Shown one piece after another: positions 7,788-13,217 of a stretch of DNA of 15,855 nucleotides. The stretch's first letter is position 1. Each line of letters starts with the position of its first letter. The stretch is from an uncultured bacterium. GTDB lineage: Bacteria > Verrucomicrobiota > Kiritimatiellia > RFP12 > UBA1067. The position numbers and the translations under genes were made by a program. The stretch spans positions 1 through 15,855 of the forward strand of contig CAMIVJ010000019.1 in assembly GCA_946401765.1 (NCBI GenBank), read 5' to 3'. Below the pieces are notes generated by a model. The model ran no database searches. It saw nothing but the letters and a program-made list of their open reading frames with translations, and was not told the origin of the DNA.

Positions 7788-8179
7788 GAGAGCACCCCCG
7801 TCGAGCTGTAGATCTTCGCGGGCTTCGAGATGATCACGCCGTCGGTGGTGGCGTCGATCGCCTCCGTGCCGCTCGCGAGCGCCCGCAGGCGCGCCTCCTG
7901 CGCGTCCGCGATCTTCGCCCACGGGTTGGACTCGTCGGCCACCCCGCGCCGGCGGTAGAGGATGTCCAGCATGAACACCCGCACGGCGTAGTCCGCCGCC
8001 GTGGAGTACTGCGCCGGCACGGCCCCGCCGAAAAGGGCCTCCGCGCGGGCGTTCGCGCTTGCGAGCGCCGCGTCGAAGGCCTTCTCGTCGGCGAGGCCGT
8101 CCTGGTCGTCGTCGAGGGCCTCGATGAGCTTCTGCTCCGGCATGTCGCCGGTCAGGTCGTCTATCGTCAGCCTCGTCAT
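7784..8179 (-). CDS. gp36-like head-tail connector (DUF1320)
   Basis: 131 aa, typical for the family (about 130-150). The N-terminus MTRLTIDDLTGDMPEQKLIE, the acidic DDDQDGLADE segment (about 24-33), the helix FDAALASANARAEALFGG and the segment YAVRVFMLDILYRRRG (about 66-81) match Mu gp36 / DUF1320 proteins, which form part of the head-tail connector. It follows the major capsid gene by 6 bp and its stop overlaps the next start as GTGA. Confidence 0.85.
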   Translation of the reverse strand: MTRLTIDDLTGDMPEQKLIEALDDDQDGLADEKAFDAALASANARAEALFGGAVPAQYSTAADYAVRVFMLDILYRRRGVADESNPWAKIADAQEARLRALASGTEAIDATTDGVIISKPAKIYSSTGVLS

Positions 8180-8185
8180 GGAGCC

Positions 8186-9124
8186 TTACTTCTCCTCCCA
8201 GGCCGCAACGGCCGCCGCGCCGCCCTTGTAGGCGAGGAACGGAAGCGTCATGAAGCCCTCGCCGCGCGCGTGCACGCCGTAGAGGAAGTCGTTCGTCATG
8301 AACACGTTCGTGTCCTCGTCGCGGTCCTTGCGCGTCAGCACCGGCAGCTTGCGCTTCTGGATGCCCACGGCCTTCACGCCGTTCTTGTCGCCGAGCACGT
8401 ACCACTCGCTGGCGTGGTCTCCCACGAGCGACTGCGAAACGCGCACCTTCAGCGCCTTCGCCGGGCTCACGTTGCTCACCGTCGTGGTGCCGTCGCTCAC
8501 CAGGTCCGCCTCGCAGATCAGCTTGGCCGCCGCCTCGAGCGACGGGCCCACGAGGAGCACGTCCGGGCGGATCTCGCCCGGCTCGCCGCCGTAGAGCGTC
8601 CAGCCGCGCATCGCCGCGATGGCCGCCTCGACGGCGGCCTTGCTGAAGGAGGTCGTCACCGCGTTCGTGAACGTGCTCTCCCCGAGCACGCGGCCCGAGC
8701 AGAAGAACGGGTTGCCGTCCGCCCACTCGCCGTTCCCCAGGAGCGCCTCGATTGCGAGCTTCTTCCACAGGTTCTCGGCGTCCGCGCCCATCATGCCCAC
8801 CAGCGGCGCGTAGACGCCGTACTGGTCGTCCTCGATCTCGTTGCGCGAGACCTTGATCGTGTTCTCGAAGTCGCGGTTCACGACCGTGAGCTTGCCGAGC
8901 TTCGCGTTGTTCAGGACGCGCTCGCCCACCCACTCGTGGATGCCGTGCAGCTGCTCGAGCCAGCTGTGCTGCGTGGCGGAGCCCGCGCCGGTGAAGGCGA
9001 GGGCGATGTCCTCGGGAAGGAGGTCGTTCGGCGTCACGCGCGTCTGCGCGGCCTTCTGCGCCTCGGTGAATTTCGTCTGGAACGTCTTGAAGAGCCCGTC
9101 CAGGGTTGCTGCAGTGATGTTCAT
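8186..9124 (-). CDS. T: Mu gpT-like major capsid protein
   Basis: 312 aa, close to the usual size of about 305. The start MNITAATLDGLFKTFQTKFT (1-20) is characteristic of Mu gpT-type major head subunits, as are the segments HGIHEWVGERVLNNAKLGKL (about 80-100) and NRDFENTIKVSRNEIEDDQYG (103-123), the E-loop/spine-helix region of this HK97-like fold. Further matches are PDVLLVGPSLEAAAK (about 207-221) and the C-terminal FLYGVHARGEGFMTLPFLAY (about 280-299). It is the coat protein around which the head is built, with the scaffold and protease encoded just upstream. The ribosome site AAGGAAAGGC is strong, as expected for a highly made protein. Confidence 0.92.
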   Translation of the reverse strand: MNITAATLDGLFKTFQTKFTEAQKAAQTRVTPNDLLPEDIALAFTGAGSATQHSWLEQLHGIHEWVGERVLNNAKLGKLTVVNRDFENTIKVSRNEIEDDQYGVYAPLVGMMGADAENLWKKLAIEALLGNGEWADGNPFFCSGRVLGESTFTNAVTTSFSKAAVEAAIAAMRGWTLYGGEPGEIRPDVLLVGPSLEAAAKLICEADLVSDGTTTVSNVSPAKALKVRVSQSLVGDHASEWYVLGDKNGVKAVGIQKRKLPVLTRKDRDEDTNVFMTNDFLYGVHARGEGFMTLPFLAYKGGAAAVAAWEEK

Positions 9125-9137
9125 GTCTTTGCCTTTC

Positions 9138-9159
9138 CTTGCTGTTGTACGCTTGCTGT
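9138..9159. repeat. 22-bp dispersed element, copy before the major capsid gene
   Basis: Read on the minus strand it is two direct ACAGCAAG octamers around CGTACA. It lies after the decoration gene stop and directly before the ribosome site of the gpT gene. The same 22 bp occurs at 15706-15727 and, with one change, at 13896-13917. Confidence 0.85.
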
Positions 9160-9169
9160 TTCCCCGCCG

Positions 9170-9610
9170 CTACCGGCCAACCACCACCACGACCTTGCCG
9201 TCGTCGCGCACGTCGGCCACCTTGCCGACGGCCTTCGTGCCGCTCGTCTTGGTCACGGTCCAGGGGTTCGTCGCCACGGAGTAGGCCGTCGCGCCGATGT
9301 CCTTCTTCGCGATCGCGCCGGCGCCGGTCGCGTTCTCGAGGATGAATCCCCCGCGCTGCACCGTCACGTTCTCGCCCTTCGCCGCATTGTGCAGGAACAC
9401 CCCGCACACGGTGAGCGTGCCGCCAACGGCGGTGGTGTTCACCGCGTAGGCGCAGCCGTTCGTGCCCACGGCGGCGATGTTGCCGGCGTAGACCGCCTCG
9501 CCCGCCGCGAGCTGGGCGTAGTCGCCGCTCACCTGCGGCGTGTCGTGCTCTCCGGCGACCGCGCCGAAGGCCATTGCCGCCATCGCGGCCATTGCAATCA
9601 GTTTCTTCAT
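9170..9610 (-). CDS. DUF2190-like capsid decoration protein with an N-terminal signal-peptide-like segment
   Basis: 146 aa; ATG preceded by GGAAAGGC. Residues 1-20 (MKKLIAMAAMAAMAFGAVAG) have a Lys-Lys n-region, a hydrophobic core and an A-x-A/G-type end, as in a Sec signal peptide. The rest is strand-rich with many Gly, Val and Thr residues. The last part (KKDIGATAYSV, then WTVTKTSGTKAVGKVADV, 102-134) has the look of DUF2190 decoration proteins that stabilise phage heads, and the gene lies between the scaffold and major capsid genes, where such proteins are usual. The match is by pattern and position, not strong similarity. The signal-like N-terminus is unusual for a capsid component; it could instead be a hydrophobic assembly segment. 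Confidence 0.6.
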   Translation of the reverse strand: MKKLIAMAAMAAMAFGAVAGEHDTPQVSGDYAQLAAGEAVYAGNIAAVGTNGCAYAVNTTAVGGTLTVCGVFLHNAAKGENVTVQRGGFILENATGAGAIAKKDIGATAYSVATNPWTVTKTSGTKAVGKVADVRDDGKVVVVVGR

Positions 9611-9628
9611 GTTTTGCCTTTCCTTCGA

Positions 9629-9655
9629 TGTCCTGATGTCCGGGCTTGCCCGGAC
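9629..9655. repeat. REP-like palindrome family A, copy 3
   Basis: TGTCCTGATG plus the stem TCCGGGC-TT-GCCCGGA. Relative to the two copies at 13120 and 13526 both arms have changed (G-C to T-A), which preserves pairing. It sits between the decoration gene and the protease/scaffold stop codon, contributing one base of that stop. Confidence 0.85.
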
Positions 9656-10113
9656 TACTTCTTGAAGATATCCGGGCTCACCCCGCAGTTGAGCGCGATC
9701 TGGCGCAGCTCCTCGGGCACCTCGCCTTCGGCTGTCTTCTCCTTCATGGTCGTCGGCGTCTTCGCGCTGAGCGGCACCGTCACGGGCGTCTTCGCGATCG
9801 TGGCCTTCAGGTCTTCGACCGTGATCTTCCCGATGGCGTCCGCGCCGAGCGCGATCACCTTGCCCTCGCGGGCGGCCTCGGCGATGAGGTCGGCCTTCTC
9901 GTGGGCGACGGCGGCGGCGGAAAGCGCCGCGACCTTCTCCTCGATCGGCTTCACGGCCTCTGCGACCGCATTCTTCACTGCAGCCGAAAGCGCCGCGTCC
10001 TGTTCCTCCTGCGTGGGCTTCTTGCCGGCCGCATCGAGCGCGGCCTGAATGGCCTCGTCCGTGGCGTCCTCGCCAAGCCCCAGCAGCTTCAATAGCAATG
10101 CCTTGTAGTCCAT
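9655..10113 (-). CDS. Z: Nested scaffold protein (Mu Z-like), in-frame internal start
   Basis: Within the protease gene, codon 194 is an ATG (MDYKALLLKLLGLGEDATDE) with GAAAGGA about 10 bases upstream. This gives a 152-aa product in the same frame, rich in Ala, Glu and Lys and predicted to be helical, ending in EELRQIALNCGVSPDIFKK. In Mu the I gene likewise contains an internal start (gene Z) that makes the separate scaffold protein around which gpT assembles, and which the protease later removes. The well-placed internal ribosome site and the domain boundary right before it support the same arrangement here. The last base of a family A palindrome forms part of the shared TAG stop. Confidence 0.65.
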   Translation of the reverse strand: MDYKALLLKLLGLGEDATDEAIQAALDAAGKKPTQEEQDAALSAAVKNAVAEAVKPIEEKVAALSAAAVAHEKADLIAEAAREGKVIALGADAIGKITVEDLKATIAKTPVTVPLSAKTPTTMKEKTAEGEVPEELRQIALNCGVSPDIFKK

Positions 10114-10692
10114 TGCCGGTTGTCCTTTCTTTTTCCCGGGAGGGCCGGGCTCCGTCCCGGCCTCCTGGTTGTTGATGATTCCGCTCAGCGCGGAAGAGAT
10201 ACCGCCACTCAGCGGCGCCTCCACGAAATCCATGCCGTCCACCGCGCCGGCGCGGCACAGCGCCACGCTCGCCACGGCCACGAGGTTGCCTTCCTTGTCG
10301 GTCACGGCCCCGGCCGAGACGTCGGCGTAGTTCGCCGCCATCTTCTCGCCGTCCGGAGTCCAGCTCGACATCGTGATGTACACCCCGTCGCCCTCGACGG
10401 CCTCGATCGTGCCGAATCCCGCGACGGGACGCGGCTCCTTCGACTCCTTGTACGCCGCCGTGCCGGGGAAGGTGTTGTGCTCGAAGTCGAGCGCCACCTT
10501 GCGGTAGGGATAGGTGTCGGCGTTCAGGCACTTCACGAAGAGCGCGCCCACGTTCACGCGCTTCCCGTGGCAGTTCGGGTTGTCGCCCCAGTTCAGCACC
10601 TTGATCCGGCGCGGCAGCTTCGCCGCGTCAGCCGAAAGGCTCACGGCGACGCCGGTGGTGCGAAGAAGTATCACTTTGTCTGGCTTGCCCAT
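9655..10692 (-). CDS. I: Mu gpI-like prohead protease with C-terminal scaffold domain
   Basis: 345 aa from the ATG giving MGKPDKVILL; the frame is open further upstream, but that part crosses the terminator-like hairpin. Residues about 30-175 resemble the phage Mu I protease: PYRKVALDFEHNTF (62-75) matches the conserved D-F-E-H segment with the likely catalytic His at 72, PVAGFGTIEAVEGDGVYI (89-106) the following strands, and NYADVSAGAVTD (121-132) the Y-x-x-x-S-x segment that supplies the Ser. The family cleaves scaffold and capsid proteins during head maturation. Residues 194-345 are a helical, Ala/Glu-rich scaffold region that is also expressible alone (see nested gene). The two are joined by a Gly/Pro/Lys linker encoded partly by a palindrome at 10143-10162. 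Confidence 0.78.
   Translation of the reverse strand: MGKPDKVILLRTTGVAVSLSADAAKLPRRIKVLNWGDNPNCHGKRVNVGALFVKCLNADTYPYRKVALDFEHNTFPGTAAYKESKEPRPVAGFGTIEAVEGDGVYITMSSWTPDGEKMAANYADVSAGAVTDKEGNLVAVASVALCRAGAVDGMDFVEAPLSGGISSALSGIINNQEAGTEPGPPGKKKGQPAMDYKALLLKLLGLGEDATDEAIQAALDAAGKKPTQEEQDAALSAAVKNAVAEAVKPIEEKVAALSAAAVAHEKADLIAEAAREGKVIALGADAIGKITVEDLKATIAKTPVTVPLSAKTPTTMKEKTAEGEVPEELRQIALNCGVSPDIFKK
10143..10162. repeat. Palindrome in the protease-scaffold linker
   Basis: A 7-bp perfect stem (GGCCGGG / CCCGGCC) with the 6-base loop CTCCGT encodes part of the linker between the protease and scaffold domains (about EAGTEPGPP). It resembles the other palindromes in base composition but has a different loop and no shared lead, so it is a third type. 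Confidence 0.65.
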
Positions 10693-10702
10693 AACGGCGC
10701 AC

Positions 10703-10708
10703 AGTATA
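10703..10708 (-). promoter_or_regulatory. Possible -10 box before the protease gene
   Basis: TATACT on the minus strand lies 10 bases upstream of the protease ATG, which has no recognisable ribosome site. No clear -35 is seen at 16-18 bp. If used, transcription would start within a few bases of the ATG, giving a nearly leaderless message for the head operon just below the terminator-like hairpin. This is an inference from one hexamer. Confidence 0.3.
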
Positions 10709-10711
10709 GAT

Positions 10712-10742
10712 AAAAAACGCCGCGCGGGCTTGCGCCCGTGCG
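10712..10742 (-). terminator. Rho-independent terminator-like hairpin between gpG and protease genes
   Basis: On the minus strand a 9-bp stem with one mismatch (CGCACGGGC / GCCCGCGCG, 10742-10721) closes a GCAA tetraloop and is followed three bases later by six T residues. This is the classic intrinsic terminator layout. It lies in a 108-bp gap, one of only two such gaps in the window. It may separate the F-G unit from the head operon, or it may be another palindrome family whose T-run is chance. Confidence 0.55.
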
Positions 10743-10773
10743 GACTGTGCGGCAACGGAAAAGGCGGTATTTA

Positions 10774-10800
10774 TATCGGAGCGGCCGGCTTTAGCCGGCC
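10774..10800. repeat. REP-like palindrome family B, copy 2
   Basis: The lead TATCGGAGC is followed by the stem GGCCGGC-TTTA-GCCGGCC. It starts immediately after the gpG stop codon (10801). Compared with the copy at 11830-11856, the paired stem positions change together (C-G against G-C), which keeps the hairpin. Confidence 0.85.
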
Positions 10801-11253
10801 TCAACCGCCCCCGTTCCCGAAGACCTTGTCGATTTCCTTTTTGTAGATCGCCTCGACGTTGTCCTTTATGTCGCGCATCGCCGCAGACGTCAGCTGGCCG
10901 TCCGCATCGATCGGGAAGAAGGGCCGCGCCGGCATGTTCTTCGTGCCGTGCTGGTGGTAGCCCGCGTACTTCACCTTCGTGCCCACCACCACGGTGTCCG
11001 GGCCAGTCACCACGGCGCGGAAGTTGTCCCGCAGGTCTCCGCTCCTGATCAGCAGCGGGTGCGTCGCCTTCCTGTCCTTTCGCGGCGCCCACGGCGAAGG
11101 GCGCAGGCTCGCGTTCCTGAACGCCTCCGTCGTATGGTTCTTCACCTCGTTGCCGATGACCTTCAGCGCGTTCTGCTGCGCCCGCGCGAGCGCCTCCGGG
11201 AAGTCCGCCAGCTTCCGCGTCAGGTCCAACGTGTCGATCGTGACCGTGATCAT
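10801..11253 (-). CDS. G: Mu gpG-like virion morphogenesis / tail completion protein
   Basis: 150 aa. The start is taken at the ATG giving MITVTIDTLD, because GGAGGGGGTGG lies just upstream and the ATG overlaps the stop of the 65-aa gene. A longer frame from 11289 would add 12 low-complexity residues. The family pattern is clear: an N-terminal strand, a helix (ALARAQQNALKVIGNEV), the motif SPWAPRKDRKATHPLLIRSGDLRDN (about 65-89 in register with W-x-P-R...LL-x-x-G-x-L), then VVVGTKVKYAGYHQHGT and PARPFFPID (about 90-120). This matches phage virion morphogenesis proteins such as Mu gpG, which acts at head-tail joining. The gene order F-G-protease matches Mu. The stop abuts a family B palindrome. 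Confidence 0.88.
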   Translation of the reverse strand: MITVTIDTLDLTRKLADFPEALARAQQNALKVIGNEVKNHTTEAFRNASLRPSPWAPRKDRKATHPLLIRSGDLRDNFRAVVTGPDTVVVGTKVKYAGYHQHGTKNMPARPFFPIDADGQLTSAAMRDIKDNVEAIYKKEIDKVFGNGGG

Positions 11254-11447
11254 GGCTCCACCCCCTCCGGAATCGGCGGAATCTCCCACGGCCCGGGATC
11301 CTTGTCTCGGCAGTTCACGCAGAAGATGTAGTCGAAAAGGTCGTCGTTGCGGTTCCGCATCGCCTCGTGCCAGGCGTCCTTTGCCCGCCAGTTCTTCACG
11401 ATGTCGTAGAGCTTCGCCCGCTCTTCCATGGCTTCTTCCTTTGTCAT
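11250..11447 (-). CDS. Small acidic protein after MuF-JAMM, 65 aa
   Basis: The ATG overlaps the MuF stop by 4 bp (ATGA) and its own TGA overlaps the start of gpG in the same way, so it is translationally coupled on both sides. The sequence begins MTKEEAMEERAKLYDIVKNW, is mainly helical for about 40 residues, has a CVNC pair at about 43-46, and ends in a Pro-rich tail. It has about 15 acidic and 10 basic residues. I recognise no family. The position directly behind a gene with an effector-like C-terminal domain is where immunity genes sit in toxin-immunity pairs, but a small head-assembly protein is an equally good explanation. Confidence 0.65.
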   Translation of the reverse strand: MTKEEAMEERAKLYDIVKNWRAKDAWHEAMRNRNDDLFDYIFCVNCRDKDPGPWEIPPIPEGVEP

Positions 11448-12622
11448 CCGATCTCCTCCATCTTGATGTACCCGCCTTCGGCGAGCTTGTTCAGAAAGGT
11501 CTGGTACGCCCTCATGTCAATCCGCCCAGTCCTGTTGTCCTCGTCGAACTGCCGGATGCGCCGCGCGTCCTCCGGAGTCGGCGTCTTGAGCCACTGCCAG
11601 CGCCTGAGCCTCTTTCCGGCGGCGATGTAGTCCACCTTGCTTCCGATGTTGTAGCCGAAGAGCAGGTCCGCCGGGGAGGGCGTGTTGTCGCCCGTCGGAT
11701 GCGTGTGCAGCGTGCACACGGTCGCCTTGCCGGGTATTTCCGGCCTTACGCTGTTGGCGTCTCCTGTCGCCTCCGCGATTTTCCTGCCGGTGTCGAAGTC
11801 AAGCACCACTGCCCGCTCCCTGCCGTCCGTATCGGAGCGGCGGGCTTCAGCCCGCCCCGTCTTCTGCATCTTCCCGTCGATCATAAGCTCCCACATCGTC
11901 TCGGGGGCGCGGCCGTCCGCCTGCACCGTCACCCTCTTCGCCGGATTCACGAAGCCGATCTTCCAGTCCGGCTCGTCGCGTCCCTCGCGCAGCGCGTCCA
12001 AATCTATCGCCGCGTTCGTCGGGTCGAACTGGAAGCTCCCGCTCCGCTCCGGCGTCGGCATCTGACCGTGCGGCGTGATGCCCTGCTTCTTTGCGTCCAG
12101 TTCGGTCAATTCGATCACGATGCACCGGCAGCCCCAGTCCCACGGCGGATAGTGCGTCTTCCACCACGGGTCGTCCGCGCGCAGCACCTTGCCGTCAAGC
12201 GCGGCGTGGCCGGGCCGTACCCTCGAATCACCCACCGTCTCGTACTTCCAGTAGGGGAACACGTCGATGTCCTCCATCTGCTGCTGGTGCCGGGCGACCG
12301 CATACGCCTGGAAGCCGTGCGTGCGCAGCTGGAACTCCGCCCGTGCCCGCGCGGCCTTCATGTCGCCGCCCGTGAAGGGCGAGATCTCCGCCGCGATCTC
12401 CTTCTTCGCCTCGTCCCAGCTCGCGCCCTCCGGAAGCTTCGCCACCGCGTCGCGGATGCGCTGCAGCGCGTCCAGCTGCTCGATGCCCGCCACCGTGAAG
12501 GCGCGCTGCTTCAGCTGCGGCGGAAGGTTGCCGAAGTGCGTTGGATCCGCGACGGCCTTGCCGCGGATGTAGTCCGCGGCCGCCTCGTTCGGGAATGTCT
12601 CGATTGTCAGGTTTGCTGTCAT
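11444..12622 (-). CDS. F: MuF (Mu gpF-like) head morphogenesis protein fused to a JAMM-type metalloprotease-like domain
   Basis: 392 aa; ATG preceded by TAGGAGCC. Residues about 35-170 form the MuF minor head domain: a helical part, then VGDSRVRPGHAALDGKV (130-146) and PPWDWGCRC (159-167), which is the conserved D-x-R-x-R-P-x-H ... PP-x-x-x-GCRC pattern. In Mu, gpF is a minor capsid protein needed for head assembly and associated with the portal. Residues about 268-392 are unlike gpF. They contain HTHPTGDNTPSPAD (306-319), a perfect H-x-H-x7-S-x2-D JAMM zinc motif, with E269 as the likely catalytic Glu. JAMM domains are isopeptidases/metalloproteases; lambda tail protein K carries one. The linker (about 250-266) contains a family B palindrome. 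MuF proteins with variable C-terminal effector domains are known, so an injected or maturation protease is possible. Confidence 0.85.
   Translation of the reverse strand: MTANLTIETFPNEAAADYIRGKAVADPTHFGNLPPQLKQRAFTVAGIEQLDALQRIRDAVAKLPEGASWDEAKKEIAAEISPFTGGDMKAARARAEFQLRTHGFQAYAVARHQQQMEDIDVFPYWKYETVGDSRVRPGHAALDGKVLRADDPWWKTHYPPWDWGCRCIVIELTELDAKKQGITPHGQMPTPERSGSFQFDPTNAAIDLDALREGRDEPDWKIGFVNPAKRVTVQADGRAPETMWELMIDGKMQKTGRAEARRSDTDGRERAVVLDFDTGRKIAEATGDANSVRPEIPGKATVCTLHTHPTGDNTPSPADLLFGYNIGSKVDYIAAGKRLRRWQWLKTPTPEDARRIRQFDEDNRTGRIDMRAYQTFLNKLAEGGYIKMEEIG
11830..11856. repeat. REP-like palindrome family B, copy 1 (MuF-JAMM linker)
   Basis: The lead TATCGGAGC is followed by a 7-bp stem (GGCGGGC-TTCA-GCCCGCC). 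The same lead, stem length and loop length occur at 10774-10800 with a compensatory stem change. It is in frame and encodes part of the linker between the MuF and JAMM domains (about GRAEARRSD). Confidence 0.85.
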
Positions 12623-12649
12623 TGCTTGGCTCCTAAGTATACCACAAAA

Positions 12650-13189
12650 TCACACGAACCGCTTCCAGCCGCCGAGGCCGTTTGCCTGAAGGTACGTCTC
12701 GCGGTCCTCGCCGCCCTCGTTCCAGCGGTCGGGGTTGTCCATGCAGTCGGCGAGGTGGCGGTACCAGCTGTCGAGGTCAAGGAGGATCGTGTTCGGCGCC
12801 ACGCGCACCACGTCCACGAACCCCGCGCGCCCGAGGCGGAGGATCGTGTCGTAGCGGCAGCGCTCGTTGCCGTCCTCGCCCGCGCGGGCGGGAAAGCCCA
12901 GGAGCGTCGCCGTCCGGGAGTCGAGCCGCACGTACCGCCCCGCCACCGGCACCGGCGCGAAGGTGCCGTCCTCCTGCTTCGACCACCGGCACATCACGTA
13001 GGCGTCCGGCGGCGTCGCCGCGTCCTTCGGCACCCAGGCGTGCCGCCCCGGCGCCACGCGCACCATGTTCGGCTCCGGCGCCACGGCAAGCGGCGGCGGA
13101 ATCTGCGGCACCGCCAGGTTGTCCTGATGGCCGGGCTTGCCCGGCCCTTCGCCCCCGAAAAGGTCCATCTGCACCATGTTTTCGACCAT
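12650..13189 (-). CDS. Putative winged-helix DNA-binding protein with sliding-clamp-like motif
   Basis: 179 aa; ATG preceded by GGAGG about 9 bases upstream. I do not recognise a named family. Residues 7-11 are QMDLF, which fits the QL(S/D)LF-type peptide used by bacterial proteins to bind the DNA polymerase beta clamp. Residues about 14-45 are a Gly/Pro-rich linker that includes a REP-like palindrome encoding GKPGHQD. Residues about 87-146 (VRLDSRTATLLGFPARAG, then YDTILRLGRAGFVDVVRVAP and a strand-rich end) resemble an AlpA/excisionase-like winged helix, with the wing at 127-140. It lies directly after gemA, where Mu has the middle-operon activator Mor, and where many Mu-like phages start the terminase genes. 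A regulator is the simplest reading, but terminase small subunit or an excisionase-like factor remain possible. Confidence 0.5.
   Translation of the reverse strand: MVENMVQMDLFGGEGPGKPGHQDNLAVPQIPPPLAVAPEPNMVRVAPGRHAWVPKDAATPPDAYVMCRWSKQEDGTFAPVPVAGRYVRLDSRTATLLGFPARAGEDGNERCRYDTILRLGRAGFVDVVRVAPNTILLDLDSWYRHLADCMDNPDRWNEGGEDRETYLQANGLGGWKRFV
13120..13146. repeat. REP-like palindrome family A, copy 2
   Basis: An exact 27-bp duplicate of the copy inside gemA, in the same orientation and about 406 bp away. It lies in frame in the N-terminal linker of the winged-helix gene, again encoding GKPGHQD. Confidence 0.85.
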
Positions 13190-13217
13190 CGCCGCACGCC
13201 TCCAGCCGTGGAATCGC

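Noticed and set aside
7323..9407. 694-codon frame on the minus strand covering several head genes
   Set aside because: It is a frame-shifted shadow of the capsid and connector genes; only its last part (7787-7323) is a real gene, with its own GTG start.
7646..10048. 800-codon open frame on the plus strand across DUF1320, capsid, decoration and scaffold genes
   Set aside because: It is antisense to a clearly recognised major capsid gene, has low-complexity composition, and has no domain; high GC removes stop codons from this frame.
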